Assembly: GCF_004791585.1 (NCBI RefSeq)
Contig: NZ_SRUU01000008.1
Location: forward strand, 62,001 to 126,000
Length of the DNA: 64,000 nucleotides
DNA from: Mesorhizobium sp. M1C.F.Ca.ET.210.01.1.1
GTDB lineage: Bacteria; Pseudomonadota; Alphaproteobacteria; Rhizobiales; Rhizobiaceae
Reading direction: 5' to 3'
The first letter of the stretch is position 1. The number at the start of each line of letters is the position of its first letter. The translations under genes and the position numbers were made by a program. Shown one piece after another: positions 9,942 through 18,311 of this stretch. Under the pieces are notes generated by a model. It worked only from the letters and a program-made list of their open reading frames with translations, was not told the DNA's origin and did not search any database.

Positions 9942-10642
9942 GCGTCATCCTGGTTTTCCTGGTTGTGGTCGCCGGCTTTGCCGGCTGGTGGCTTTCGCAC
10001 CAGCGGCTGACGGCGAGGCCCTGGCTGGAGCAAGGCATGGCCGGGGATTTCGTCGGCTTCGACCGGTCGGCGCTCCCCACCGCCAAGATCGGCCTCGGCG
10101 TCTTCCTCGCAGTCGTCGGCTGCCTGTTCTCGCTATTTGCCAGCGCCTATTTCATGCGCATGGGCCTGTCGGACTGGCAGCCGCTGCCGCTGCCGCGCCT
10201 GCTCTGGCTGAACACCGGCGTGCTGGTGCTGAGCAGCGTCGCGTTGCAATGCGCCGTGGTTGCCGCGCGCAGAGGCCAGATGGACATGGTCAGGCTCGGT
10301 CTTGCAACGGCCGGGCTGACCGCGCTTGCCTTCCTTGTCGGGCAGTTGATGGCGTGGAGGCAACTGACCGAGGATGGCTACCTGCTTGCGTCCAATCCGG
10401 CCAACAGCTTCTTCTATCTGATCACCGGAATGCACGGTCTGCACATACTGGGCGGTCTGGTCGGCCTTGGTAGGACGAGCATCGGCGCCTGGAACGGAGC
10501 GCGGCCGGAGCGACAGCGCCTCAGCGTCGAGCTCTGTGCCATGTATTGGCATTTCCTGCTCTTCGTCTGGCTGGCCATCTTTGCCCTCCTGGCCGGCTGG
10601 GCAGCGACATTCATCGACATTTGCCAACGGCTGCTGACCTAG
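9938..10642 (+). CDS. coxO: Cytochrome c oxidase subunit III-like protein (CoxO-type)
   Basis: This 234-aa integral membrane protein is of the CoxC/CyoC family, with an N-terminal extra helix followed by about five helices. Subunit III signatures are the regions MRMGLSDW, GVLVLSSVALQ, SNPANSFFYLITGMHGLHILGG and MYWHFLLFVWL. Its ATG overlaps the coxN stop. A second subunit III gene follows directly, as in Bradyrhizobium coxMNOP, where both CoxO and CoxP are subunit III homologues. The usual role is to stabilise the oxidase and keep the proton uptake path active. Confidence 0.88.
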   Translation: MSVILVFLVVVAGFAGWWLSHQRLTARPWLEQGMAGDFVGFDRSALPTAKIGLGVFLAVVGCLFSLFASAYFMRMGLSDWQPLPLPRLLWLNTGVLVLSSVALQCAVVAARRGQMDMVRLGLATAGLTALAFLVGQLMAWRQLTEDGYLLASNPANSFFYLITGMHGLHILGGLVGLGRTSIGAWNGARPERQRLSVELCAMYWHFLLFVWLAIFALLAGWAATFIDICQRLLT

Positions 10643-10652
10643 GAGACCGGCA

Positions 10653-11375
10653 ATGGCTGAGACGAGCCTGACGCATACCGACCGGATGGCGCCCCGGCCA
10701 GCGGGTTGGCAAGGCATCGCCGCCGACTGGGCCTCGGACCAGCGCGCGTTCAAGAACGTGTCCTGGGGCAAGGCCATGATGTGGATCTTCCTGCTCAGCG
10801 ATACCTTCATCTTCGGTTGCTTCCTGCTTTCCTATATGACCGCGCGCATCTCCACGCGCGTGCCGTGGCCGAACCCGAGCGAGGTCTTCGCCTTGCGCAT
10901 CGGCGGCTCCGAGATCCCGCTGATCCTGATCGCCATCATGACCTTCGTGCTGATCTCGAGCAGCGGAACCATGGCCATGGCGGTCAATTTCGGCTACCGG
11001 CGCGACCGCCGCAAAACCGCGATTCTGATGCTTTTGACCGCCGCGCTCGGCGCGACCTTCGTCGGCATGCAGGCTTTCGAATGGACCAAGCTCATCATGG
11101 AAGGGGTACGGCCATGGGGCAACCCATGGGGGGCCGCGCAATTCGGATCGTCCTTCTTCATGATCACCGGCTTCCACGGCACCCACGTGACGATCGGCGT
11201 GATCTTCCTGATCATCACAGCGCGAAAGGTCTGGCGCGGCGATTTCGACGTTGGGCGCCCCGGCTTTTTCACCAGCCGCCGCGGTCGCTACGAGAATGTC
11301 GAGATCATGGGCCTCTACTGGCACTTCGTCGACCTCGTCTGGGTGTTCATCTTCGCCTTCTTCTATCTTTGGTGA
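10653..11375 (+). CDS. coxP: Cytochrome c oxidase subunit III (CoxP-type)
   Basis: This 240-aa subunit III protein has the family's helix pattern: FLLSDTFIFGCFLLSYM, LILIAIMTFVLISSSGTMAMA, GSSFFMITGFHGTHVTIGVIFL and GLYWHFVDLVWVFIFAFFYLW. It starts 11 bp after coxO with an AGGAGA ribosome site. It is the better conserved of the two adjacent subunit III genes and keeps the HxxH-like GFHGTHV core. Confidence 0.92.
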   Translation: MAETSLTHTDRMAPRPAGWQGIAADWASDQRAFKNVSWGKAMMWIFLLSDTFIFGCFLLSYMTARISTRVPWPNPSEVFALRIGGSEIPLILIAIMTFVLISSSGTMAMAVNFGYRRDRRKTAILMLLTAALGATFVGMQAFEWTKLIMEGVRPWGNPWGAAQFGSSFFMITGFHGTHVTIGVIFLIITARKVWRGDFDVGRPGFFTSRRGRYENVEIMGLYWHFVDLVWVFIFAFFYLW

Positions 11376-11401
11376 GAGGCAGGCTTCGTTGAGAGGAAGA
11401 T

Positions 11402-11800
11402 ATGGCTGAAGCAACCGCAAACGGTCTCGGGCAACACGCACTCCATACCGCCCACGCGCATGACGCAGCGCCGGTGGCCGTCGCCGACGCGCATCAGGAG
11501 CACCCGATCAAGCTCTACCTAGTGGTCTGGGCGTGGCTGTTCATTCTCAGCACCTGCTCCTATCTGGTCGATTATTTCGGCCTCCACGGCTATCTCAGAT
11601 GGTCGCTGATCCTGATCTTCATGATGCTCAAGGCGGGGCTGATCGTCGCCGTCTTCATGCACATGGCCTGGGAGCGGCTGGCGATGATGTATGCGATCAT
11701 CCTGCCGCCGATACTGGTGCTGGTTTTCGTGACCATGATGGTGTTCGAGGCCGACTACACGCTGTTGACCCGTATCGCGTTTTTCGGGCCCGGCCCCTGA
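11402..11800 (+). CDS. Cytochrome c oxidase subunit IV family protein (CyoD-like)
   Basis: This 132-aa protein has a His-rich soluble N-terminus and three transmembrane helices (about residues 39-57, 63-82 and 91-115), matching the prokaryotic COX4/CyoD family. It follows coxP by 26 bp with a GAGAGGAAGAT ribosome site and ends the cox operon. Family members help assemble or stabilise subunit I. The residues ELK...MHMAWERLAMMYAIILPP resemble the conserved last helix pair. Confidence 0.85.
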   Translation: MAEATANGLGQHALHTAHAHDAAPVAVADAHQEHPIKLYLVVWAWLFILSTCSYLVDYFGLHGYLRWSLILIFMMLKAGLIVAVFMHMAWERLAMMYAIILPPILVLVFVTMMVFEADYTLLTRIAFFGPGP

Positions 11801-11949
11801 CCGCATTTTTCGAATTCACCGCGGCCGATCCGGCCGGCGACCGCGGGTGCCGGTGCCTTGAAACAACAGGCGGCCGGGCCATCTTTCCTGGCATGGCAAC
11901 GAGGACGCGATCGGCATGCGTTCGTGAACTCAAGCAAGGGAGGCCAAAA

Positions 11950-12423
11950 ATGACGATAGCAAACAGACTGAGGGATTTTATCGACGGCAAGGGAATCCCT
12001 TACGACACCGTCGCGCATCATCGCACATCCACCAGCAGGCAGGCCGCCATTGCCGCGCATGTGCCCGGCAGCATCATGGCGAAGTCCGTGGTCGTTCACC
12101 ACGAACTTGGTTATGCGCTGGCCGTGGTCCCAAGCACCCATAGAATCGAACTCGGCAAACTGCAGGACGTCATGGACAAGCGCCTCGGGCTCGCTTCCGA
12201 GGATGAGGTGGTCTCGCTCTTCGATGATTGCGATGTCGGCGCCATTCCGCCGATCGGCGCAGCCTATGATGTGCCGGTCATCCTGGACGAAAGCCTCGGC
12301 GATGCCGCCGACATCTATTTCGAGGGCGGCGACCACAAGACGCTCGTGCATGTCAGCGGCAAGGATTTCCGCAACCTGACCACAGGCGCGCGTCAGGCGC
12401 GGTTCAGCCACCGGGCCTATTGA
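11950..12423 (+). CDS. YbaK/EbsC-family aminoacyl-tRNA deacylase-like protein
   Basis: This 157-aa protein carries the YbaK/ProX editing domain, which hydrolyses mischarged aminoacyl-tRNA such as Cys- or Ala-tRNA(Pro). The conserved Lys (residues around IMAKSVVVH) and the GAIPPIG loop are present. The ATG at 11950 follows a strong AAGGGAGG box. It lies 150 bp after the cox operon on the same strand; there is no mechanistic reason to link them. It is a stand-alone domain, not fused to ProRS. Substrate specificity cannot be read from the sequence. Confidence 0.87.
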   Translation: MTIANRLRDFIDGKGIPYDTVAHHRTSTSRQAAIAAHVPGSIMAKSVVVHHELGYALAVVPSTHRIELGKLQDVMDKRLGLASEDEVVSLFDDCDVGAIPPIGAAYDVPVILDESLGDAADIYFEGGDHKTLVHVSGKDFRNLTTGARQARFSHRAY

Positions 12424-12465
12424 ACGGCACCTGTGCTATCGCCGGCACGCAATGACGGGAGTTGC

Positions 12466-13284
12466 TCAGCTCGCCGGCCTCGGGGCTGCCGGGGATTCCA
12501 CCACCTTGCGGTAGACATGCCAGGTGGCGTGACCGAGGATCGGCAGCACCACCGCCAGTCCCGCGAACACAGGCAGCGAGCCGACGATCAGCCCAACGGC
12601 GACGATAAGTCCCCAGACGGCCATTACAATCGGATTGGCAAGGACCACCCGCACCGAGGTATGGATGGCTTCGTAGGCGCCAACGTCGCGATCGAGCAAC
12701 AGCGGGAAAGCGACCACGCTGGTGCATAACACGACCACGGCGAATACGAACCCAATGGCGTGACCCAGAACGATCAGCGTCCAGCCGCGTCCGGTAGCGA
12801 ATATCTGCGCGATGAAGCTGGACAGCGACGCTGGCGGCTCGGGGCCGAACAGGTGCTCGTAGAAGAACTTGGCGGTCAAAAGCCATGTGATGAAGATCGC
12901 AAACAGCATGATCCCGACCGCGGCGATGGCCGGCAACGCCGGGGAGTTCCTGACTTCGAATGCGTGACGCCAGGAGGTGTCGAGCCCGGCCTCCCGCCTG
13001 CGGCTGATCTCGTAGAGCCCGATCGCGGCGAATGGACCGATCAGCGCAAAGCCGGACACAAGCGGAAACAGCAACGGCAGGGCATTGGCGCCCGAAGTCC
13101 AGACCGCGAGCACCACCCCGACAAGCGGGTAGATCAGGCACAGAAACACAATATGGGACGGTTTGACCATGAAATCGCCCACACCGCGCTTAAGCGCGTC
13201 GAATAGATCGGACACACCGATCTTCCGGACTTTCGTGTGCTCCAGCGTTTCGCTGGCCCCTGCAATCACGTGAAAATTTGCCAT
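12466..13284 (-). CDS. DUF2189 membrane protein
   Basis: This 272-aa inner-membrane protein has six or so hydrophobic helices and matches the DUF2189 pattern: an N-terminal cytosolic stretch (VRKIGVSDLFDALKRGVGDF) and then helices with PLVSGFALIGPFAAIGLYEISRR. DUF2189 genes are often found near oxidase and cytochrome genes in alphaproteobacteria, and here the gene sits between the cox operon and a cytochrome c gene. The ATG at 13284 was chosen over an upstream in-frame ATG that lacks a ribosome site. The molecular function is unknown. Confidence 0.82.
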   Translation of the reverse strand: MANFHVIAGASETLEHTKVRKIGVSDLFDALKRGVGDFMVKPSHIVFLCLIYPLVGVVLAVWTSGANALPLLFPLVSGFALIGPFAAIGLYEISRRREAGLDTSWRHAFEVRNSPALPAIAAVGIMLFAIFITWLLTAKFFYEHLFGPEPPASLSSFIAQIFATGRGWTLIVLGHAIGFVFAVVVLCTSVVAFPLLLDRDVGAYEAIHTSVRVVLANPIVMAVWGLIVAVGLIVGSLPVFAGLAVVLPILGHATWHVYRKVVESPAAPRPAS

Positions 13285-13491
13285 GACCACTCCTTCAGAC
13301 CAGGTCCGGCAAGGTCGCAGCTTCACGGTGCCGCCGTTCTGCATGGTTGGCCACGCAAACCGCGACCTGCACCAGCGCCAACATACTCCTTCGTGCCCGA
13401 TTTGTCGCCCTCAGGTCAGCGCCGGTTAGTCAGCGGCGCACTGGCTCCAGAGGTGCTTTTTCGGTATTCTCAGGCCGCGAAGGTGAACGTC

Positions 13492-13572
13492 ATGGATACG
13501 CGGACGCTTCTCATACTCGGCCTTGGCATAGTTATTCTGCTGTTGTTGGGATTTTTTGCGCTGCCGGCGTGA
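13492..13572 (+). CDS. 26-residue single-helix membrane peptide (putative)
   Basis: A very short reading frame encodes MDTRTLLILGLG followed by a run of Ile/Leu/Val and a GFFALPA end, that is, one membrane helix and little else. An AAGGTGAACGTC sequence precedes the ATG at a workable distance. It is divergent from the DUF2189 gene and convergent with the cytochrome c gene. Small one-helix proteins are common partners of respiratory oxidases, which makes it worth recording, but the coding evidence is only composition and a ribosome site. Confidence 0.4.
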   Translation: MDTRTLLILGLGIVILLLLGFFALPA

Positions 13573-13665
13573 TGGCGCCTGGCGCAATATTCAGCAGCGC
13601 GATTGCCGACCGTCCTCCTGCGGAACAAGCAGGCGACCACCAAACGGGGCGTGGCGGGGCCATGC

Positions 13666-14046
13666 CTACTTGGAAAACTGTTTCAGGTAAGCGATGACGT
13701 TGGCTATGTCCTGATCGCTCTTGAGGCCGGGGAACGCCATCTTCGTCCCTTTGACCATGGCCTTTGGATCATGGAGATAGGTCGTCAGCGTCGCCTCATC
13801 CCATTTCACGCCGGATTTTCCGGCCGCGATCATGGCCGCGGAATAGCTGAAATCGGGGTGGGTGCCCGCAGTGCGCCCAATGACGCCGTTCAACGACGGA
13901 CCAACCTTGTTCTGGTCCTTGTCGGCGACGTGGCACACCTTGCATTTGGTGAAGACCTTCTCGCCTGCGGCAGCATCCTGCGCCTGCGACGGATTCGCAA
14001 CGAACGCGATGGCAGGCACAACGGCTAAGAACGCGATTGCGCGCAT
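13666..14046 (-). CDS. Periplasmic class I cytochrome c
   Basis: This 126-aa soluble cytochrome c of the cytochrome c2/c550 type has a Sec signal peptide (MRAIAFLAVVPAIAFVANPSQA). The haem-binding CxxCH is at Cys35, Cys38 and His39. The distal Met ligand is probably Met103 in GTKMAFPG. The core motifs GPSLNGVIGR and IANVIAYLKQFSK are normal. It could be the electron donor to the CoxM subunit encoded about 6 kb upstream; that is an inference from type and proximity. Confidence 0.9.
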   Translation of the reverse strand: MRAIAFLAVVPAIAFVANPSQAQDAAAGEKVFTKCKVCHVADKDQNKVGPSLNGVIGRTAGTHPDFSYSAAMIAAGKSGVKWDEATLTTYLHDPKAMVKGTKMAFPGLKSDQDIANVIAYLKQFSK

Positions 14047-14219
14047 GGCATTTCCTCCCTGGTCGCCATTGTGCAGACATGCCGATCGCGCCGGCACGCC
14101 GCTCTTCGCGGCGGGGCGGAGTACCCGCAGATCCCCGCTGGAATTGCGCTACCTACATACCACAGAATCCAGCCGTCAGATAGGAACAGCGTTTGCGGAG
14201 GGTTGCAGCCCAAGCCGGT

Positions 14220-14726
14220 TCAAGGCGGATCCGTGTTGCAGGTTGCGGCCATCTGGCCGACCGCTTCCGACAGTCCGGCAAGATCGAAATCGGCCTCGCC
14301 GCGGCCGGCGAGCAGGCCGAAGCGCCATGACAGCAACAGCCGGCTCGCCGAAACCAGCCGCTTGATGCCGTCATCCCCGTCCCTGACCAGCAATTTGCCG
14401 CGCGGGCCGACAGACCAGCTCTCATCGAATTTGCTGCCGCCGTCGACCATGACCGACATGGTGATCTTCCGGCTGGCCGAAACAGCGTCGTTGAGCTGCA
14501 GCCATTCGCTCCAGCGCGGTTCACCGCCCGTCCGGCAGGCCAGCGTCAGCACCGGACTGTAGCCCAGCGCGCCGCCGCCTGTGATCAGCTTGTTGCTGGC
14601 GTAAAGCGATGCCGTCACCTGGCCGTCGCTGGCGGCATCGACGCGCCAGTTGCCGAGATCGGGTCCGGCCGCGGCCACATCGGCGGCGGCAAGCAGAAGC
14701 GCCGCGGCAACAACCACGCCCCTCAT
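14220..14726 (-). CDS. Secreted hypothetical protein
   Basis: This 168-aa protein has a Sec signal peptide (MRGVVVAAALLLAAADVAAA) and a mature beta-rich domain. Two Cys lie in LTLACRTGG and AATCNTDPP and may form a disulfide. Motifs such as WRVDAASDGQVTASLYA and SWRFGLLAGRGEADFDLAGLSEAV faintly resemble the TagO/VMC_A0118-type domain, but that is not a firm assignment. No type VI secretion genes are nearby. Confidence 0.6.
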   Translation of the reverse strand: MRGVVVAAALLLAAADVAAAGPDLGNWRVDAASDGQVTASLYASNKLITGGGALGYSPVLTLACRTGGEPRWSEWLQLNDAVSASRKITMSVMVDGGSKFDESWSVGPRGKLLVRDGDDGIKRLVSASRLLLSWRFGLLAGRGEADFDLAGLSEAVGQMAATCNTDPP

Positions 14727-14913
14727 CTTGAATGCCACTGTCAACGGTGCCTCCAACGACCCTGCGAAATGCGATACCGCGCAGATAATCATCAACGTTC
14801 GGTATCGCCAGCAGCGGGCATTCAACACAACCTGACTGTGTTGCCGTGCTGCCACAAGGTGAATTCGGAAGTGCCTTTTGCTTGAGCGACACCGGGTTGA
14901 TTTATGCGGCCGG

Positions 14914-15249
14914 TCAGGGCACCGGGATCGTTATTGGCGGCTGCAAACCGGGTTGATAGACGATACCATTGTAAATAATGCTGCCGTTCCAAAATACCTG
15001 AATCACATACAGCGTGCGGACCTGCGTGGGCACTTCAGGGAAATAATAGTCCCCTGCCGGTCCTGTACTGACCGGGTAACTGAGCCCAACATCTGGATTT
15101 TGCAATCGCACAAGGCAGCCGGGGATTGGCACGCCGCGCGATGTCACCACGACCCCACTTATCTGCATATACGGCCCCGGCATGACTTGAGGAAATGCCA
15201 GGCACGGCAGCAAGGCCAGGACGAAAGCGATGGCCAAAACGCGTTTCAA
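14914..15249 (-). CDS. Secreted protein with carboxypeptidase-regulatory-like beta domain
   Basis: This 111-aa protein has a signal peptide (VLAIAFVLALLPCLAFP) and a short domain starting ISGVVVTSRGVPIPGCLVRLQN. That opening is typical of the transthyretin-like/carboxypeptidase regulatory fold used for adhesion or sugar binding. The start must be a TTG at 15249 if the signal peptide is translated; it overlaps the stop of the upstream gene (TTGA), so translation is probably coupled. Codon use is less GC-biased than in the core genes around it. Confidence 0.55.
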   Translation of the reverse strand: MKRVLAIAFVLALLPCLAFPQVMPGPYMQISGVVVTSRGVPIPGCLVRLQNPDVGLSYPVSTGPAGDYYFPEVPTQVRTLYVIQVFWNGSIIYNGIVYQPGLQPPITIPVP

Positions 15250-15926
15250 CGGGTTTGCCCGTATGCCGACCCCGCCGGGATCAGTTGCGATGGGGCCGGA
15301 GGGGTGACGGGGATCAAGCCCCTGCTGACAGCCGGCGTGAGATTCACGACCTGGTCAAGCCGGACCTGCCCCATGTCTACCATCCCGTTCTGCTGCATGT
15401 AGACGTGCGAGAAGCCCTTGAAGCGGTCGGGCAGAAAATCGGAACGAGCAATCGTAAAGAGTTGCGGCGGAACGCCTGCCGTCTCTAGACGGACAACCAT
15501 GAAATCGAGATACGGCCCGATCGTGTTCGCGAATGGATTGTTGCTGCGGACAACGAGCTCCTGTCCCATGCAGACGGAAAGTCTCACATCCTGGTCGGCG
15601 CTCATCTGCACGACGCCGGTCAGACGAAGAGCGTGATCGGCTCGCTCCTTCTGCACGGCGGCGTCGATCTGCCCCGCTATATCGTCACGGCGCGCTTGGT
15701 TCGCGTAGTAAAGCCCGACAAAATCGAATGCCAGCCCGAGCAGAAAGATGCCCAGACCTGGGACTGTCGTTCCCATTTGAAAAAAGTCGCCGATCTTTAC
15801 ATCTGTGAGACCGTTCTTGTCGCCCGCAAGTTTCAGTGCGCCAGAAGCGATCAAAAAGATGCCACCGAGGACCAGAACGCCCCCAGTTGCGACAATTGCA
15901 AATATCACCCCGCTGAACAGATCCAT
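15246..15926 (-). CDS. Two-helix membrane protein, unknown function
   Basis: This ~226-aa protein has two N-terminal membrane helices (FSGVIFAIVATGGVLVLGGIFLIASG and TTVPGLGIFLLGLAFDFVGLYYA). A short charged linker (QIDAAVQKERADHA) and a ~120-aa probable periplasmic or cytosolic domain without recognisable motifs follow. It forms a two-gene unit with the TTG-started gene downstream. I chose the ATG at 15926; an upstream TTG is less likely. No homologue was recognised. The less GC-biased codons suggest recent acquisition. Confidence 0.55.
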   Translation of the reverse strand: MDLFSGVIFAIVATGGVLVLGGIFLIASGALKLAGDKNGLTDVKIGDFFQMGTTVPGLGIFLLGLAFDFVGLYYANQARRDDIAGQIDAAVQKERADHALRLTGVVQMSADQDVRLSVCMGQELVVRSNNPFANTIGPYLDFMVVRLETAGVPPQLFTIARSDFLPDRFKGFSHVYMQQNGMVDMGQVRLDQVVNLTPAVSRGLIPVTPPAPSQLIPAGSAYGQTR

Positions 15927-16171
15927 TCGTTTTTCCCGGAAAACATAGGGATCAGCCCAGCGACTATCATAGCACAAGGGTCTATCTGGCAACAGTAAGC
16001 GATTTCACACAACTTCCGGAGGAGTAAATATTAAGCCTATTCAGCGTAAAATTAGCGGAATAATTTGAAAGGACGCCAACCCATTTCATGTTCATCAAGA
16101 TGATCGGGCTGGAGACCTCCTGCCGAACCACCTTGGCGAGCGCTTGGAGACGTCTGCTGCTCTATAACGAA

Positions 16172-16196
16172 AAAGGCCGCCTCGAGGGCGGCCTTT
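16172..16196 (-). terminator. Rho-independent terminator of tig
   Basis: A perfect 10-bp stem (AAAGGCCGCC/GGCGGCCTTT, 5-base loop) is followed on the minus strand by TTTTTCG. It lies 26 bp after the tig stop codon. Confidence 0.85.
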
Positions 16197-16221
16197 CGAA
16201 ACGAGGTTTATTGCGCCGTTT

Positions 16222-17721
16222 TTACTCGGCGTCCTTGGCGGCTTTCTTCTTCGGCGCGGCCTTCTTCTTGGGCTCTTCCGCCTCGCCGGCGGCCTCGCCC
16301 GCCTTTGCTTCACTCGCCTTGGTCTCGGCTTTCTTCGAGGAAGCCTTCTTCGCAGGCTTCGCCTTGGTCGCGGTCTCAGCCTCCTCGTCTTCGGCCATCA
16401 GCTCTTCCTTGCTGACCTTGACGTCGTCGACCGAGATTTGCCCGAGCAGGTAGTCGACCACCTTTTCCTCGAACATCGGGGCGCGGAGCGAATTGATCGC
16501 CTCCGGGTTGCTGCGATAGAACTCGAAGGCTTCCTGCTGCTGGTTGGCCGGGAAGCGGCGGACCTGCTCGAACAAGCCGCGCTGCAGCTCTTCGTCCGAT
16601 ACCGTGACGCCGGCCTTCTCGCCGATCTCGGCGAGAACCAGGCCGAGACGCACACGGCGTTCGGCCAGGCGCATGTACTCGGCGCGCGCCTCTTCCTCCG
16701 TCGTCTCTTCGTCGGCAAAGGTGTGGCCGGCAGCTTCGAGGTCGCGATTGACCTGAGCCCAGATGTTGTTGAACTCGGCCTCGACGAGCTTCGAAGGCGC
16801 CTCGAAGGAATAGGCGGCGTCGAGCTGGTCGAGCAGCTGGCGCTTCACCTTCTGTCGGGTCATCGAGCCGAACTGGTTCTCGATCTGGCCTCGCACGATC
16901 TCGCGCAGGCGTTCCAGCGATTCCAGGCCGAGGTTCTTGGCCGTCTCGTCATTGATTTCCAGCGCGCCGGGCGCCGACACTTCCTTGACGGTCACGTCGA
17001 AGGTGGCTTCCTTGCCGGCCAGATGCGCCGCCTGGTAGTTCTCCGGGAAGGTGACGGTGATCTGCTTCTCGTCGCCCGCCTTGGTGCCGATCAACTGGTC
17101 CTCGAAGCCCGGGATGAACTCCTTGGAGCCGAGCACCAGCGGCTGGTCGGTGCCGGCGCCGCCGGCGAAGGCTTCGCCGGCGATCTTGCCGACATAGTCG
17201 ATGCTCACGCGGTCGCCTTCGGCGGCCTTGCCGTCCTTGGCCTCGTAGCTGCGGGCGGATTCGGCGACGCGCTTCACCTGGTCGTCGACTTCCTGATCCG
17301 GCACGTCGTAAACCTGACGCGTGACCTTGATGTCGGAGAAATCCTTGATCTCGATCGCCGGGATGACCTCATAGTTGAGGCGGAACTCGAAGTCGGCGCC
17401 GCCGGCCAGGATCTTCTCGGCTTCCTTCTCATCCTCGGTCATGATGACCTCGGGCTGCATGGCGGCCTTCTCGCCGCGCCCGGAGATGATCGAACGGGTC
17501 GAGTCGTTGAGGATCTCGTTGACGACCTCGGCCATGAACGACTTGCCGTACATCTTGCGCAGGTGCTGCACCGGCACCTTGCCGGGGCGGAAACCGTTGA
17601 TCCGCACCTTGTCGCGGGCATCGTTCAGCCGCGCCATCAGCTTGGCTTCCATGTCACCGGCCGGCACGGTGATCTTGATCTCGCGCTTGAGACCGGAGTT
17701 GAGCGTTTCGGTGACCTGCAT
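16222..17721 (-). CDS. tig: Trigger factor (ribosome-associated chaperone, peptidyl-prolyl isomerase)
   Basis: This chaperone docks at the ribosome exit tunnel and meets nascent chains first. The N-terminal ribosome-binding domain contains the signature GFRPGKVP (about residues 43-50). A central FKBP-type PPIase domain ([19 protein letters not shown]) and a C-terminal helical arm follow. The length is 499 aa, longer than the usual ~430, because of a ~50-residue Lys/Ala/Glu-rich low-complexity tail ([19 protein letters not shown] onward). Such tails occur in rhizobial Tig. It is transcribed alone, with its own terminator. Confidence 0.96.
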   Translation of the reverse strand: MQVTETLNSGLKREIKITVPAGDMEAKLMARLNDARDKVRINGFRPGKVPVQHLRKMYGKSFMAEVVNEILNDSTRSIISGRGEKAAMQPEVIMTEDEKEAEKILAGGADFEFRLNYEVIPAIEIKDFSDIKVTRQVYDVPDQEVDDQVKRVAESARSYEAKDGKAAEGDRVSIDYVGKIAGEAFAGGAGTDQPLVLGSKEFIPGFEDQLIGTKAGDEKQITVTFPENYQAAHLAGKEATFDVTVKEVSAPGALEINDETAKNLGLESLERLREIVRGQIENQFGSMTRQKVKRQLLDQLDAAYSFEAPSKLVEAEFNNIWAQVNRDLEAAGHTFADEETTEEEARAEYMRLAERRVRLGLVLAEIGEKAGVTVSDEELQRGLFEQVRRFPANQQQEAFEFYRSNPEAINSLRAPMFEEKVVDYLLGQISVDDVKVSKEELMAEDEEAETATKAKPAKKASSKKAETKASEAKAGEAAGEAEEPKKKAAPKKKAAKDAE

Positions 17722-18066
17722 TCTAGAACCTTTGTTTTCACCAATGAGGCTGCCAAACGGTCCTTAGCCCGTTCACAGCCTGCCGGTATAATCTTGCCGG
17801 AAATGGCTTTTGGTACGGAACCCGGTGATTTGACCGCTAACGCGGTTCAAACTCTCCTGAACTGCACTTCCCAAAATGTGAAGAAGTCTTTGTTTTTCCT
17901 ACTTCTTTTTACATTCTGCAGAAGCGGATAGTCGCGTCCCGTCACATTCGACACGCCTTTTGTCACAGGCTAGGCTAATTTTCAACCATCTTCGCGATTA
18001 GGCGAATGAGCGTGATCTGGACCCTGAGATTGACAGAATGATGGCTACATGGGATTGCCGGGGAAC
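17722..18066. other. Intergenic region between tig and tRNA-Leu with two hairpins
   Basis: No gene is seen in these 345 bases. Two stem-loops are visible. One at 17829-17851 has TTGACCGC pairing with GCGGTTCAA through one bulged T. The other is an AT-rich stem at 17875-17915 (AATGT-AAGAAGT with ACTTCTT-ACATT). Both lie in what should be the tig promoter and leader region or upstream of the tRNA. A TTGACA at 18030-18035 lacks a well-spaced -10. Confidence 0.45.
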
Positions 18067-18151
18067 GCGGATGTGGCGGAATTGGTAGACGCCCTGGATT
18101 TAGGTTCCAGTGCCGAAAGGCGTGGGGGTTCGAGTCCCTTCATCCGCACCA
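18067..18151 (+). tRNA. tRNA-Leu (anticodon TAG)
   Basis: This is an 85-nt class II tRNA. The acceptor arms GCGGATG (18067-18073) and CATCCGC (18141-18147) are followed by an encoded ACCA. The anticodon stem CTGGA/TCCAG encloses the loop TTTAGGT, giving UAG. A long variable arm (TGCCGAAAGGCGT) and the T loop GTTCGAGTC are present, as expected for leucine tRNA. Confidence 0.96.
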
Positions 18152-18311
18152 ACCTCCAAGGCCTTTGGCGAAGGAGGACTTCCCTGTGAATTCCTTGGCG
18201 GCACAAGCAAGGCCCTCATCCACGCAGAAAAGCTCCTGCAAGGGCATGGCGTTTGCACGTCCAACGCTCTTGAAATAGCCCGCTAACAGGTTCTTAGTTG
18301 CAACAGGCAGG

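Noticed and set aside
14220..14726. TagO-like type VI secretion protein.
   Set aside because: Similarity is weak and there are no other type VI secretion genes in the window, so it is left as a secreted hypothetical.
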